A stretch of DNA of 64,000 nt from Sulfitobacter sabulilitoris (GTDB lineage: Bacteria > Pseudomonadota > Alphaproteobacteria > Rhodobacterales > Rhodobacteraceae): contig NZ_VANS01000001.1 in the NCBI RefSeq assembly GCF_005887615.1, positions 111,415-175,414 on the forward strand. The letters run 5' to 3'. The translations under genes were made by a program, and so were the position numbers. The notes beneath the pieces are model-generated. The model made no database searches, was not told where the DNA came from, and was given only the letters and a program-made list of their open reading frames with translations. Of the stretch, positions 7,515 through 17,672 are shown in pieces. The first letter of the stretch is position 1, and each line of letters begins with the position of its first letter.

Positions 7515-9389
7515 ATGGATACGAGGCTCCTCAAGCATTACGAGGCCGAACTGGCCTACCTGCGCGAGATGGGGGCGGAGTTCGCCGAGTCCTTTCCCAA
7601 GATTGCATCGCGCCTTGGCATGGACGGGGTCGAAGTGCTCGACCCCTACGTGGAACGCCTGCTGGAAGGCAGCGCGTTTTTGTCGGCGCGCGTGCAGCTT
7701 GAACTGGAAATGCAGTATCCGGCGTTCACCAATCATCTGCTGGAAATCATCTATCCGCATTACCTTGGCCCGACGCCGTCGACGTTAATCGCCCAGCTTC
7801 ACCCCGATATGACCAACGCGGGCCTGGTCGACGGATTTGTCCTGCCGCGCGAGACCACGCTGCGGTCGCGGCTTGTCGAGGGCGCGCAAAAGGGCTGCGT
7901 GTACCGCACCGCAGCCGACCTGACGCTGTGGCCGATTGAATTGACGGAGGCGGAGTACATCGACGGCCGGGGCGAGTTGGTGGCCGCAGGTGTCGCCGGC
8001 GAGGCCGAGGCCCGGGCCGCGATACGCCTGCGTCTCAAACGCCCCGGCGGCGCCCCGATCGGCGAACTGCCGCTGGATCGTCTGACGCTGTTCCTGGGCG
8101 GTCGCGGCGTGCGCGGCTGGCAGGTGCACCAGCTTTTGTGCACTGAGGCGACGGCGCTCGTGGCGCGATCCGTCGACCGGCGGGCCGACTGGACGCTGCG
8201 GCTGAAGGGGGGGGTGGTGCCGCGCGGCTTCGAACGCGACGAAGCGCTGCTGCCCACGCCGCGCCAAAGCTTTGACGGCTACCGGTTGTTGCAGGAATAT
8301 TTCGCGATGCCCGAGCGGTTTCACTTCGTCGATCTGACCGGGCTGTCGGCGGGGCTGGCGCGCACGACCGGTGACGCGGTGGATCTCTATGTCCTGCTGC
8401 GCGACGGCTTGCCCGACATCGCTTCAGGGATCACGCCGGACGCCTTTTCGCTCAATTGCGTGCCGGCGATCAACCTGTTCGAAAAACGCAGCGACCGTGT
8501 GCATGTCACCACGCGCGAGGTCTCGCATCACGTCGTGCCGGACCGCACCAGCCCGCTCGATTTCGAAGTGTTCTCGGTCCTGTCGGTGCTGGGCATCAAC
8601 GGCGAGGGACAGGACGATATCACCTTTCGCCCCTTCTATTCGGCCGACGATATGTCGCCTGCGGGCGACGGGCACGAATGCTATTACACCGTGACCCGCA
8701 AGATGCGTCAGCGCACCGAAAAAGAGCGCCTCAAGGGCGCGCGCACCAGCTATCTGGGATCTGAAGTGTACCTGACCCTCGTGGACCGCGAAGAAGCGCC
8801 TTACCCCGCCGACATGAACCAGTTGTCGGTGCGCGCGCTGGTGACGAACCGCGATCTGCCGATGCTGCTGCCCACCGGCGAGGCGGATCTGTTCCATCTG
8901 CCCGATGGCGGCCCGGTGCGGTCGATCACAACGCCGGTCAGCCAGACCCGCCCGCGGCCGACGCTGGCGCAAGGCGACGCGGCTTGGCGGCTGATCAGCC
9001 ACCTGAGCCTGAATTACCTGTCCATCGCCGACAGCGACAACGGCGAAGGCGCGCAGGCGCTGCGCGAACTGGTCGGGCTTTACGCCCCCAAGGGCGACCG
9101 CGGCATCACGCTGCAATTGGAAGGCATCACATCGGTGTCGAGCCGGCCCATCGTGCGCCGGATGAGCGACGGCGTGCTCTCAACGGCGGTACGCGGGCTC
9201 GAAATCACGCTGGTCTTCGACGAAAGCTTCTTCGAGGGCACCAGCGTCTATCTGCTGGGGGCCGTGCTGGAACGGTTCTTTCGCAAATACGTCACGATCA
9301 ACAGTTTCACCGAAACTGTCCTGAGAACGCAACAAAACGGAGAAATCGCGCGATGGCGACCAGAGACGGGCCTGGGTCGGATCATCTGA
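7515..9389 (+). CDS. tssF: T6SS baseplate protein TssF (VasA/ImpG)
   Basis: 624 residues, normal for TssF. The family's opening LLKHYEAELAYLREMGAEFAE and the segment MQYPAFTNHLLEIIYPHYL are present. The C-terminus has RGLEITLVFDESFFEGTSVYLLG. TssF is the main wedge scaffold joining TssE, TssG and TssK. The gene starts six bases after tssE and overlaps tssG by 37 bases, which fits co-translation of subunits that assemble together. Confidence 0.95.
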   Translation: MDTRLLKHYEAELAYLREMGAEFAESFPKIASRLGMDGVEVLDPYVERLLEGSAFLSARVQLELEMQYPAFTNHLLEIIYPHYLGPTPSTLIAQLHPDMTNAGLVDGFVLPRETTLRSRLVEGAQKGCVYRTAADLTLWPIELTEAEYIDGRGELVAAGVAGEAEARAAIRLRLKRPGGAPIGELPLDRLTLFLGGRGVRGWQVHQLLCTEATALVARSVDRRADWTLRLKGGVVPRGFERDEALLPTPRQSFDGYRLLQEYFAMPERFHFVDLTGLSAGLARTTGDAVDLYVLLRDGLPDIASGITPDAFSLNCVPAINLFEKRSDRVHVTTREVSHHVVPDRTSPLDFEVFSVLSVLGINGEGQDDITFRPFYSADDMSPAGDGHECYYTVTRKMRQRTEKERLKGARTSYLGSEVYLTLVDREEAPYPADMNQLSVRALVTNRDLPMLLPTGEADLFHLPDGGPVRSITTPVSQTRPRPTLAQGDAAWRLISHLSLNYLSIADSDNGEGAQALRELVGLYAPKGDRGITLQLEGITSVSSRPIVRRMSDGVLSTAVRGLEITLVFDESFFEGTSVYLLGAVLERFFRKYVTINSFTETVLRTQQNGEIARWRPETGLGRII

Positions 9390-10381
9390 CGCATTTCCAG
9401 CGCCTGATTGACGACCCGCAAAGCCATCATATCTTTCTTGCGCTGCGCATCATCGAGGCGCGGTTCGCCGAGATGCCGCGCCTTGGCCGGTCGCGTCGCC
9501 CGCGCGAGGATGCCGTGCGCCTGGGGCAAGAGGCCCGCATGGCGTTTTCGCCCACCACGATCGCGCAGTTCAAACCGCCGGGGGCGCAGCCGGGCAGGCT
9601 GACGAACCGTTTTTTCGGTTTTTTCGGGCCGCACGGGCCGCTGCCGATCCACCTGACCGAATATGCGCGCGAACGCCAGATCAATCACCGCGACCGGTCG
9701 TTCGTGGCCTTTGCCGACATGCTGACACACCGGATGATGTCGCTGCTCTATCGCGCCTGGGTCACCGGGCAGCCCGCGGTGGATTTCGACCGTGGCGCCG
9801 ATACCGGATTCGAGCGGATCGTGGCGGCCTTTGCGGGGCATCGCGGGGTGGCGCTGCGCGACCGCGACGCGATGCCCGAACTGGCAAAGCGCCGGTACGC
9901 CGGACTGCTGGGCGCGGGGGTCAAGAACGCCGAAGGGCTGGTGGCGCTGATCGCGGGCTTTTTCGACGTGCGCGTGCGGTTGCAGGAATTCATCGGCACT
10001 TGGCTTGAGCTGGAACCCGACGACCAGTGGCAGCTCGGTGCCGGCGGGGCACTGGGCCAGACCACGAGCATCGGCAATCGCGTCTGGACCCGCAACGCCA
10101 AGTTCCGCCTGGTCATCGGACCGGTGTCGCTGGCCGAATACCAACGCCTTCTGCCGGGCCAGCCGTCGATGGACAGGCTGGCGGCGGTGGTGCGCAACTA
10201 CGTGGGCGACGCGCTGGAGTACGACGTGAACATCGTGCTGCGTGCCGCCGAGGTGCCGCAGGCCGTTCTGGGGCAGGGCACCCGGCTGGGCCAGACCAGT
10301 TGGCTGGGCGCGCGGCGCGCGAAAAGCGATGCGAACGACCTGTATCTTGAACCGCAACAGACTTTGACAAGGGCGGCGTGA
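9353..10381 (+). CDS. tssG: T6SS baseplate protein TssG (VasB/ImpH)
   Basis: 342 residues of the ImpH/VasB family: HHIFLALRIIEARFAEMPRLG, then FGFFGPHGPLPIHLTEYA, which is the typical TssG signature. The start at 9353 lies inside the tssF end and is supported by the ACGGAGAAA site upstream; a longer in-frame reading upstream only shadows tssF. TssG binds TssF and TssE in the baseplate wedge. Confidence 0.94.
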   Translation: MATRDGPGSDHLTHFQRLIDDPQSHHIFLALRIIEARFAEMPRLGRSRRPREDAVRLGQEARMAFSPTTIAQFKPPGAQPGRLTNRFFGFFGPHGPLPIHLTEYARERQINHRDRSFVAFADMLTHRMMSLLYRAWVTGQPAVDFDRGADTGFERIVAAFAGHRGVALRDRDAMPELAKRRYAGLLGAGVKNAEGLVALIAGFFDVRVRLQEFIGTWLELEPDDQWQLGAGGALGQTTSIGNRVWTRNAKFRLVIGPVSLAEYQRLLPGQPSMDRLAAVVRNYVGDALEYDVNIVLRAAEVPQAVLGQGTRLGQTSWLGARRAKSDANDLYLEPQQTLTRAA

Positions 10382-10417
10382 CATGATCGCGCCACCGTCA
10401 CCTGAGAGGATAATCCA

Positions 10418-13147
10418 ATGACAGAGATCAGCCGCGTCGCTCTTTTCGGCAAGCTAAATTCGGTGGGGTACAAGGCCGTCGAAGGGGCCACGGTCTTTTG
10501 CAAGATGCGCGGCAACCCCTATGTCGAGATCGTGCATTGGCTGGCGCAGATCGTCCAATTGCCCGACAGCGATTTCAAACGCATCTGCGACCATTACAAG
10601 GTCGATCCCGCGCGGCTGGCGGCCGACATGACGGCGGCGCTCGATGCGCTGCCGCGCGGGGCCAGCACGATTTCCGATCTGTCGCAGCACCTCGAGGACG
10701 CGATGGAGCGCGCCTGGGTCTATGGCTCGTTGCTCTATTCCTCAAGCCAGGTGCGCACAGGGCACCTTGTGCTGGGGATGATGAAGACCAAGAATTTGCG
10801 CAACATCTTTCTGGGCATTTCGCGCGAATTCGCCCGTATCCTGCCGGACGATCTGGCGGATAATTTCAACGGCATCACCGATGGGTCGCCCGAGGAAAGC
10901 CTGGTGCCGCAGGATGGCTCCAGCACCGGCGGCGGGGCCGTTCCGGGCGAGGCGTCGGGCGCCATGTCGCCTGCGTCCATGGGCAAGGAAGAGGCGCTCA
11001 AGCAGTTTTGCACCGACATGACCCAGCAGGCCAAGGACGGCAAGATCGACCCGATCGTGGGCCGCGACGAGGAAATCCGCCAGATCGTCGATGTCCTGAT
11101 GCGCCGCCGTCAGAACAATCCGATCCTCACCGGAGAGGCGGGCGTGGGCAAGACGGCGGTGGTCGAGGGCTTTGCCCTGCGCATCGCGCGGGGCGATGTG
11201 CCGCCCTCGTTGCAGGGCACCCGGCTGTTGGTGCTCGACGTCGGCCTGTTGCAGGCGGGCGCGTCGATGAAGGGCGAATTCGAGAACCGCCTGAAATCGG
11301 TGATCGAGGAGGTTCAGGCCTCGACCACGCCGATCATCATGTTCATCGACGAGACGCACACGCTGGTCGGGGCGGGCGGGGCCGCGGGCACCGGCGACGC
11401 GGCCAACCTGCTGAAGCCCGCGCTGGCGCGCGGCACCCTGCGCACCATCGGCGCGACCACCTGGGCCGAATACAAGAAACACATCGAAAAGGATCCCGCG
11501 CTGACCCGCCGCTTCCAGGTCGTCGCGGTAGAGGAGCCGAGCATATCCAAGGCCGTGATGATGATGCGCGGTATCGCGTCGATGCTGGAAAAACACCACA
11601 AGGTGCAGGTGCTGGACGAAGCGATCGAAGCGGCGGTGGAACTGTCGGCGCGCTATATCCCTGCGCGCCAGTTGCCCGACAAATCGGTGAGCGTTCTGGA
11701 TACCACCTGCGCGCGCGTCGCCGTCAGCCAGCACGCCGTGCCCGCCGAGGTGGACGACGCGCGCAAGCGCATCGACGCGCTGACCACGGAGCTTGAGATC
11801 ATCGCGCGTGACGAAACCGCGGGCTATGACGTGACCGAGCGGCGCAACGTGGTCACCGCGCTCAAGACCGCCGAGCAGGAGCGGCTGGCGGGGCTCGATG
11901 CGCGCTGGGAGGCCGAGAAGGCGGTGGTGAAGGATATCCTCGATCTGCGGGCCAGGCTGCGCGAGGGCGGGGCGCCCGTGGACAGCGAGAGCGACGCGGC
12001 TGCCGTCGGGGGCGATGCGGCCGTCGACGCGCCGCAAGGCGCCGCCGGCACCGAGGAGCGCGCCGATCTGATGGCGCAACTCAAGGCCAAGAACGAGGAG
12101 CTCCAGGCGTTGCAGGGCGAGAACGCGCTGATCCTGCCCATCGTGGATCAGCAGGCAGTCGCTTCCGTGATCGGCGACTGGACGGGTATTCCGGTGGGCC
12201 GCATGGTCCGCGACGAGCTCGAGACGGTCCTGAACCTGGAGACGCATCTGGCCAAGCGCGTCATCGGTCAGGATCATGCGATGCAGATGATCGCCAAGCG
12301 CATCCAGACCAGTCGCGCGGGCCTCGACAACCCCAACAAGCCGATCGGGGTGTTCTTGCTGGCGGGCACGTCGGGCGTCGGCAAGACCGAAACGGCCCTT
12401 GCGCTGGCGGAGGTTCTTTACGGCGGCGAACAGAACGTCATCACCATCAACATGAGCGAATACCAGGAGGCCCATACCGTCAGTTCGCTCAAGGGCGCGC
12501 CGCCGGGATACGTCGGCTATGGCGAGGGCGGCGTGCTGACCGAAGCGGTGCGGCGCAAACCCTATTCGGTCGTGCTGTTGGATGAGGTCGAAAAGGCCCA
12601 CCCGGACGTGCACGAGGTGTTTTTTCAGGTCTTCGACAAGGGCGTGATGGAGGATGGCGAGGGCCGGGTGATCGACTTCAAGAACACGCTCATTCTGCTG
12701 ACGTCGAACGCGGGGTCCGACCTGATCATGGATCTGTGCGCCGATCCCGACCTGATGCCGGACATCGACGGCATCACCAAGGCGATGCGCGATCCGCTGC
12801 TCAAGGTGTTCCCGGCGGCCTTGCTGGGGCGGATGGTCACCATTCCCTATTACCCGTTGTCACCCGACATGATCGGCAAGATCACCGAATTGCAGCTCGG
12901 CCGCATCCAGAAGCGGGTCAGCGAAAGCCACAAGGTGCCGTTCGAATACTCGCCCGGCGTCGTGCAGGAGATCGTCAACCGCTGCCAGGAGCTTGAATCC
13001 GGCGGCCGCATGATCGACGCTATCGTGACCAACACCATGCTGCCCGACATCTCTGCCGAGTTCCTGAACCGGATGATGGAAGGCAAGACGGTCAGCAGGG
13101 TCGCGATTGATGTCAAGGACAACGATTTCACGTATAGTTTTGACTGA
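10418..13147 (+). CDS. clpV: T6SS sheath-disassembly ATPase ClpV (TssH)
   Basis: 909 residues, a class I AAA+ of the ClpB/ClpV type. The N-domain (about 1-165) is followed by the first AAA domain with Walker A GEAGVGKT (239-246), a coiled-coil middle region (about 430-580) and the second AAA domain with Walker A GTSGVGKT (650-657). The middle region carries an Ala/Gly/Asp-rich insertion (around 520-545) that looks species-specific. ClpV extracts TssC from contracted sheaths for reuse. An AGAGGATAA site precedes the ATG. Confidence 0.96.
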   Translation: MTEISRVALFGKLNSVGYKAVEGATVFCKMRGNPYVEIVHWLAQIVQLPDSDFKRICDHYKVDPARLAADMTAALDALPRGASTISDLSQHLEDAMERAWVYGSLLYSSSQVRTGHLVLGMMKTKNLRNIFLGISREFARILPDDLADNFNGITDGSPEESLVPQDGSSTGGGAVPGEASGAMSPASMGKEEALKQFCTDMTQQAKDGKIDPIVGRDEEIRQIVDVLMRRRQNNPILTGEAGVGKTAVVEGFALRIARGDVPPSLQGTRLLVLDVGLLQAGASMKGEFENRLKSVIEEVQASTTPIIMFIDETHTLVGAGGAAGTGDAANLLKPALARGTLRTIGATTWAEYKKHIEKDPALTRRFQVVAVEEPSISKAVMMMRGIASMLEKHHKVQVLDEAIEAAVELSARYIPARQLPDKSVSVLDTTCARVAVSQHAVPAEVDDARKRIDALTTELEIIARDETAGYDVTERRNVVTALKTAEQERLAGLDARWEAEKAVVKDILDLRARLREGGAPVDSESDAAAVGGDAAVDAPQGAAGTEERADLMAQLKAKNEELQALQGENALILPIVDQQAVASVIGDWTGIPVGRMVRDELETVLNLETHLAKRVIGQDHAMQMIAKRIQTSRAGLDNPNKPIGVFLLAGTSGVGKTETALALAEVLYGGEQNVITINMSEYQEAHTVSSLKGAPPGYVGYGEGGVLTEAVRRKPYSVVLLDEVEKAHPDVHEVFFQVFDKGVMEDGEGRVIDFKNTLILLTSNAGSDLIMDLCADPDLMPDIDGITKAMRDPLLKVFPAALLGRMVTIPYYPLSPDMIGKITELQLGRIQKRVSESHKVPFEYSPGVVQEIVNRCQELESGGRMIDAIVTNTMLPDISAEFLNRMMEGKTVSRVAIDVKDNDFTYSFD

Positions 13148-13188
13148 GCGCACGATTGTGACGCGCGCAAAAGCGAAAAGAGGATGCC

Positions 13189-15291
13189 ATGGCCACGACG
13201 TATGACTCCGCCATCGTACTCAAGGGCGAAAGAAACCCCAAGGGCGTCACGCTTTTGGCGGCGGCGATCGAAGGTGGGATCAACGACATACCCGTCGCGC
13301 ATATCGAATTCGCGTCGCGTGACAAGAAGCTCGATCTGGGCAGTGTCGTCGGCACCAATGCCGGGTTTTCCTACACGGGCGCCAACGGCGCGGTGCAGCG
13401 GTTCTGGGGCACCTGCATCAGCGCCGAAACCAAGGGGGTCGTGGACGCCGAAGGGCGCTACGTCGCCGAATTGCGTCCCTGGCTGTGGTTCCTGACCCGC
13501 GCGCGCAACAACCGCATCTATCAGCAAAAGACGACCACTGACATCATCAAGGACATCCTGGGCGACTACGGCTTCAGCGGCGATCTTGAAATCAAGCATT
13601 CGAAATCCGATGTGGCGCGCGCGTATTGCACCCAATACCGCGAAACGGATTTCGATTTCATCAAACGCCTGCTGGAGGACGAGGGCTTTTATTTCTATTT
13701 CGCCTATTCCGATGGGAAAGCGAAGATGATCCTTGCCGATCAGGTCGATACGCATGACGCCAAGAGCGCGTTCGATACCATTCCATATCTCCCGGCAGAG
13801 GGGGGCGGCCATATCGAAAAGATCGACAGCTGGGGCGCGACGGAACGGGCGGTGACGGGATGCGTCACGCTGCGCGACTACGACTTTGAAAACCCTTCGG
13901 CCGAACTGACGGTCAATTCGACCGTCAAGAGCGGTGCGCACACACATAACGAATACGAGGTCTACAGCTACCCCGGGGGCTATACCTCCGCCGGCCACGG
14001 CGAGAGCAAGGCCGCCGCGCTCATCGAGGCGGAGGCGGCGGCGCACCAGACCTGGACCGCGACCGGCAACGTGCTGCACCTGACCCCCGGCCGCATCTTC
14101 GAACTGACGGACCATCCGCGCCACACCAAACCACAGGACAGCAGTTTCATGGTGACACGCATCCGCCAGTTTCTGCGCATCGAGACCCTGGAGGGCAAAC
14201 CGGTCAATTCGGTGCTGGAACCGCTTTTCGGCGCGGGCATGGCAGAGGGCGAAACAACCGCCGTGTCGTTCGAGGCGGTGCTCAAGTCCAAGCCGTTCCG
14301 GATGCCTGCGCTGACGCCACGACCGCAAATCGCGGGTATCCAGACCGCCATGGTGACCGGCAAGGCCGGAGAGGACATCTGGGTCGACAAATATGGCCGC
14401 ATCAAGGTTCAGTTTCACTGGGACCGCGCCGGCAAGAAGGACGAAAGAACGACCTGCTGGGTCCGCACGATGATGCCCTGGACCGGCAAGGGCTGGGGCA
14501 TGGTGTCATGGCCGCGCATCGGCCAGGAGGTCGTCATTCAATTCGAGGAGGGCGACCCCGACCGCCCGCTCTGCGTGGGCATGTTGTACAATGCCGACAC
14601 CATGCCACCCTACGAACTGCCCGCAAATGCCACTCGCAGCGGGATCAAGACCGAAAGCTCAAAGGGTGGCGGCGGCTACAACGAGCTGATGTTCGAGGAC
14701 AAGAAAGGCAGTGAGCTGGTCCGCTTCGGGGCCGAAAAGGACTATGTCCAGACGGTGCAGAACGCGGCGCATGTGCGCGTGGGATATGGCCAGCAAGCCG
14801 ACACCAAGGCCGCCGAAGCGCAGGACGAGCGCAGCATGATGCTCGAGGTCGAAAACCATCTCGACGAGATTGTCGAGAAGGGCAACCACAGTTTCGAGGT
14901 CAAGACGGGCAAGCAGGACATCAAGATCAAGACCGACAAGACCGAGGTGATCGAGGGCAAGTCCACGCTGACCGTCACCGACAACGTCACCGAGACGATC
15001 AAGCAGGGCAACGTGACCCGCACGGTGTCGCAGGGCAACCAGACGGTGACGGTCAAGGCGGGGAATTATTCGGTCAAGGCCTCGGCCGGCAAGATCACCA
15101 TGGAGGCGGCGCAATCCATCACCCTGAAGGTGGGCGGCAACTCCATCGTGATCGATCAAAAGGGGGTGACGATCAAGGGAACGCTCGTCACGGTTCAGGC
15201 CAACGCAAAGCTGGAGGCGAAAGCGCCGATGACGCAGGTCAAGGGGGATGCGACGCTCATCCTCAAGGGCGGCATGACGATGATCAACTAG
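13189..15291 (+). CDS. vgrG: T6SS spike protein VgrG (TssI)
   Basis: 700 residues. The gp27-like part contains the typical YRETDFDFIKRLLEDEGFYFYF. It is followed by the gp5 OB-fold region (KYGRIKVQFHWDR, WPRIGQEVVIQFEEGDPDRP). The final part (about 565-700) is a Thr/Val/Lys-rich beta-prism needle of short repeats (VTETIKQGNVTRTVSQGNQ), ending in KGGMTMIN. There is no C-terminal effector domain. It is followed by a small unknown gene and a PAAR gene, so cargo probably docks through these. Confidence 0.95.
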   Translation: MATTYDSAIVLKGERNPKGVTLLAAAIEGGINDIPVAHIEFASRDKKLDLGSVVGTNAGFSYTGANGAVQRFWGTCISAETKGVVDAEGRYVAELRPWLWFLTRARNNRIYQQKTTTDIIKDILGDYGFSGDLEIKHSKSDVARAYCTQYRETDFDFIKRLLEDEGFYFYFAYSDGKAKMILADQVDTHDAKSAFDTIPYLPAEGGGHIEKIDSWGATERAVTGCVTLRDYDFENPSAELTVNSTVKSGAHTHNEYEVYSYPGGYTSAGHGESKAAALIEAEAAAHQTWTATGNVLHLTPGRIFELTDHPRHTKPQDSSFMVTRIRQFLRIETLEGKPVNSVLEPLFGAGMAEGETTAVSFEAVLKSKPFRMPALTPRPQIAGIQTAMVTGKAGEDIWVDKYGRIKVQFHWDRAGKKDERTTCWVRTMMPWTGKGWGMVSWPRIGQEVVIQFEEGDPDRPLCVGMLYNADTMPPYELPANATRSGIKTESSKGGGGYNELMFEDKKGSELVRFGAEKDYVQTVQNAAHVRVGYGQQADTKAAEAQDERSMMLEVENHLDEIVEKGNHSFEVKTGKQDIKIKTDKTEVIEGKSTLTVTDNVTETIKQGNVTRTVSQGNQTVTVKAGNYSVKASAGKITMEAAQSITLKVGGNSIVIDQKGVTIKGTLVTVQANAKLEAKAPMTQVKGDATLILKGGMTMIN

Positions 15292-15306
15292 ACGGGGGCG
15301 CAGACG

Positions 15307-15918
15307 ATGACACAGCGGTTCGACGATCTCAGGAAGGTGCCCGACCAGCCGGCGGTGCGCCTGTTGGCGCTTGCCAATGCCAAGCTGATGGCCACGCTCG
15401 GCACGCCGGCCAGCGCCTCCGTCTCCGAGGTGATGACCGCGCTGGACGCGCAGGGTGCGTACGTCGATATGCTGCGGCTGATGTCGGTGGCCCTGCCGCC
15501 GCGCGAACGCACCTGGTGGGCCTGCCTTGCCGCGCGCGATCTGATCGGACCGGTGGACAAACTGCCACGCCCACTGGAATTGTCCGAGGATTGGGTGCGC
15601 AAGCCCAGCGACGCCACGCGCGCCGCGGCGCGGGACGCCATTGACCTTGCGGACATGGATGACGACACCGTGCTGTGCGCGACCTCCGTGATCTTTTGCG
15701 ACGACACGCTGGGCCCCGGCGATCTGGCGCAATACGCGGCCCCGCCCGGGGCTGCTTCGGCGGCCGTGTTCGCGATGAATGTGACCGCGCTGGATCTGGG
15801 CGACGACGTGGCGCAGACCGCCGCTGTCCTGATCGACCGTGCGCTGGATATTGCGCGCGGCGGCAATGGCCAGTTGCCGCTGCCTGTCGCCACCCAAGCC
15901 GAGGAGACCGCCCCATGA
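15307..15918 (+). CDS. T6SS-linked protein between vgrG and PAAR (DUF6931-like)
   Basis: 203 residues, soluble, mostly helical, no signal peptide or membrane segment. It contains a WWACLAARDL motif (about 76-85) and an acidic LADMDDDT segment. It resembles, from memory, the DUF6931 family of T6SS loci; this is not certain. It starts 15 bases after vgrG and its stop overlaps the PAAR start, the place where adaptors or chaperones that load cargo on VgrG/PAAR are usually encoded. A chaperone or adaptor role is inference from position only. Confidence 0.72.
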   Translation: MTQRFDDLRKVPDQPAVRLLALANAKLMATLGTPASASVSEVMTALDAQGAYVDMLRLMSVALPPRERTWWACLAARDLIGPVDKLPRPLELSEDWVRKPSDATRAAARDAIDLADMDDDTVLCATSVIFCDDTLGPGDLAQYAAPPGAASAAVFAMNVTALDLGDDVAQTAAVLIDRALDIARGGNGQLPLPVATQAEETAP

Positions 15919-16220
15919 TGCCCTGTGCCCGTGTCGGAGACATGCATATCTGCCCGATGGTCACGCCGGCGGTGCCGCCGATTCCGCATGTCGGCGGACC
16001 GGTCATGCCGCCGGGCGTGCCGACCGTGCTTGTCGGGTCGCTGCCCGCGGCGCCGATGGGCAACATGGCAACCTGCGTCGGGCCGCCCGACGTTCTGGCC
16101 AAGGGCTCGGCGACCGTTCTGGTGGGCAAACGGCCCTGCGTGCGGATCGTGATTGACACCACCGCGCATGGCGGCATGGTGGCCCCGCCGGGATGCCCGA
16201 CCGTGATCGTAGGTGGTTAA
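15915..16220 (+). CDS. PAAR-motif T6SS spike tip protein
   Basis: 101 residues made almost wholly of the PAAR fold: repeated Pro-x-Val-x-x-Gly segments (MPPGVPTVLVGSLPAAPMG, GSATVLVGKRPCVR) and a pair of His/Cys positions (HICPM, AHGGM) that would bind the tip metal. It caps the VgrG spike. Start is one of two adjacent ATGs (15915 or 15918) overlapping the previous stop. It has no N- or C-terminal extension, so it carries no fused toxin. Confidence 0.92.
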   Translation: MMPCARVGDMHICPMVTPAVPPIPHVGGPVMPPGVPTVLVGSLPAAPMGNMATCVGPPDVLAKGSATVLVGKRPCVRIVIDTTAHGGMVAPPGCPTVIVGG

Positions 16221-16229
16221 GTTTACGAC

Positions 16230-17651
16230 ATGAGTGTGATCCTGCATTTCCAATCGACCGGTGCCGTGCCGGGCAACGCCAAGCCATTTCGCATGCTTGG
16301 CGGATCGCTCACCATCGGGCGGTCGGATCAGAACGATATGGTCCTTCCGGATCCGGACAAGATGATTTCGGGACGCCATTGCGCGATCGAGGATCTGGAC
16401 GGCAATGTCACGGTGATCGATTTCTCGACCAACGGCACATTTCTGAACTATGGCAAGATGCCGCTGGGCAAGACACCGACGCCGCTCAACGATGGCGACA
16501 TCCTGTCGATCGGCGCCTACGAATTGCTGGTTGAAATCGCGCCCGTGCAGCAGGCGCCGCTGGCCGACCCGCTGCAAGACCTGCCCGTGCCCGGCAAGGC
16601 CGACGACATGGCCGACTTCCTCGATCCGCTGGACAGCGGCAGCGCCGGGATCGGCGGCGGCAGCGACGACGATTTCCTGGACGACCTGCTGGGCGGACCG
16701 ACGGCCGGGCCCTCGGGGGTCAAGCGCGATCAGTTGGGCGACGACGGGTTGCTGCCGCCCCTGGGCGAGGAAGACGACGATGATTTCCTGCGCCCGGCGC
16801 GACCCGAGCCGGACCGTCCGGCGCAATCCTCGCATTCCTCGGCGTTGTCGGACATGATCCCGACCCCGGCGCCCGCAACCAGCACGATCCCTGACGACTG
16901 GGATCTGGACCTGCCGGCGGCAGGGCAGGGCGCCGACGACCAGGACGACGACCCCTTTGCCCAGCCGCAAGAGGCACCGCCCGTCGATCCGCCGATGCCG
17001 CAGACCGTGCCGCCACGCGCCGCCGGTATCACGCCGGACGGCCCGCAGCCCGCACCGGGCGGCCCGGACGCCGCGTCGCGCGCCTTTCTCGATGCTCTGG
17101 GCGCGGGCGATCTGAAGATTTTGGACGACGATCTGGTCGAGACGATGACGCGTCTGGGCGGTGTGTTGAACACGATGATCGGCGGTGTGCGCGAAATCCT
17201 GATGACGCGGCAATCGATCAAATCGGAATTCCGGATGCAGCAGACGGTGATTTCCGCCGGCGCCAACAACCCGTTGAAATTTTCGGTCAGTGTCGATCAG
17301 GCGATCGAGGCGATGACCCGTCCGGCGGTCAAGGGATACCTGCCCGCCGCCACCGCCGCCGAAGAGGCGCTGGATGACATCAAGGCCCACGAGGTCGCGA
17401 TGATGACGGGAATGGAGGCCGCGCTGAAGGGCGTGCTGGCGCGGCTTGAGCCGCGGAAACTTGCCGAACGGATCGCTGCCGACAGCAGCTTGCGCTCGGT
17501 GCTCACCAACAAGAAGGCCCGCTACTGGGACGTCTTCGAGGCGCAATACGGCGAAATTTCAGATCAGGCCGAGAATGATTTTCACGACCTCTTCAGCAAG
17601 GAATTCTCCCGCGCCTACCAGGCCCAGTTGGACAGGCTCAAACCAAAATGA
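16230..17651 (+). CDS. tagH: T6SS FHA-domain protein TagH (Fha)
   Basis: 473 residues. An N-terminal FHA domain (about 20-95) shows the phosphothreonine-binding signature LTIGRSDQND, SGRHCAIED and STNGTFLN. A long acidic, Pro-rich low-complexity linker (about 110-280) leads to the conserved TagH C-terminal domain (about 285-473, with a run of helices such as KARYWDVFEAQYGEI). In the Pseudomonas model Fha binds T6SS proteins phosphorylated by PpkA. Both ppkA- and pppA-like genes are at the end of this cluster. Confidence 0.93.
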   Translation: MSVILHFQSTGAVPGNAKPFRMLGGSLTIGRSDQNDMVLPDPDKMISGRHCAIEDLDGNVTVIDFSTNGTFLNYGKMPLGKTPTPLNDGDILSIGAYELLVEIAPVQQAPLADPLQDLPVPGKADDMADFLDPLDSGSAGIGGGSDDDFLDDLLGGPTAGPSGVKRDQLGDDGLLPPLGEEDDDDFLRPARPEPDRPAQSSHSSALSDMIPTPAPATSTIPDDWDLDLPAAGQGADDQDDDPFAQPQEAPPVDPPMPQTVPPRAAGITPDGPQPAPGGPDAASRAFLDALGAGDLKILDDDLVETMTRLGGVLNTMIGGVREILMTRQSIKSEFRMQQTVISAGANNPLKFSVSVDQAIEAMTRPAVKGYLPAATAAEEALDDIKAHEVAMMTGMEAALKGVLARLEPRKLAERIAADSSLRSVLTNKKARYWDVFEAQYGEISDQAENDFHDLFSKEFSRAYQAQLDRLKPK

Positions 17652-17672
17652 TGGAAAGATCGAGGGGCGCAT

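Noticed and set aside
14880-15290. Effector domain at the VgrG C-terminus
   Set aside because: The tail is only short beta-prism repeats of the normal VgrG needle; length is that of a plain VgrG.
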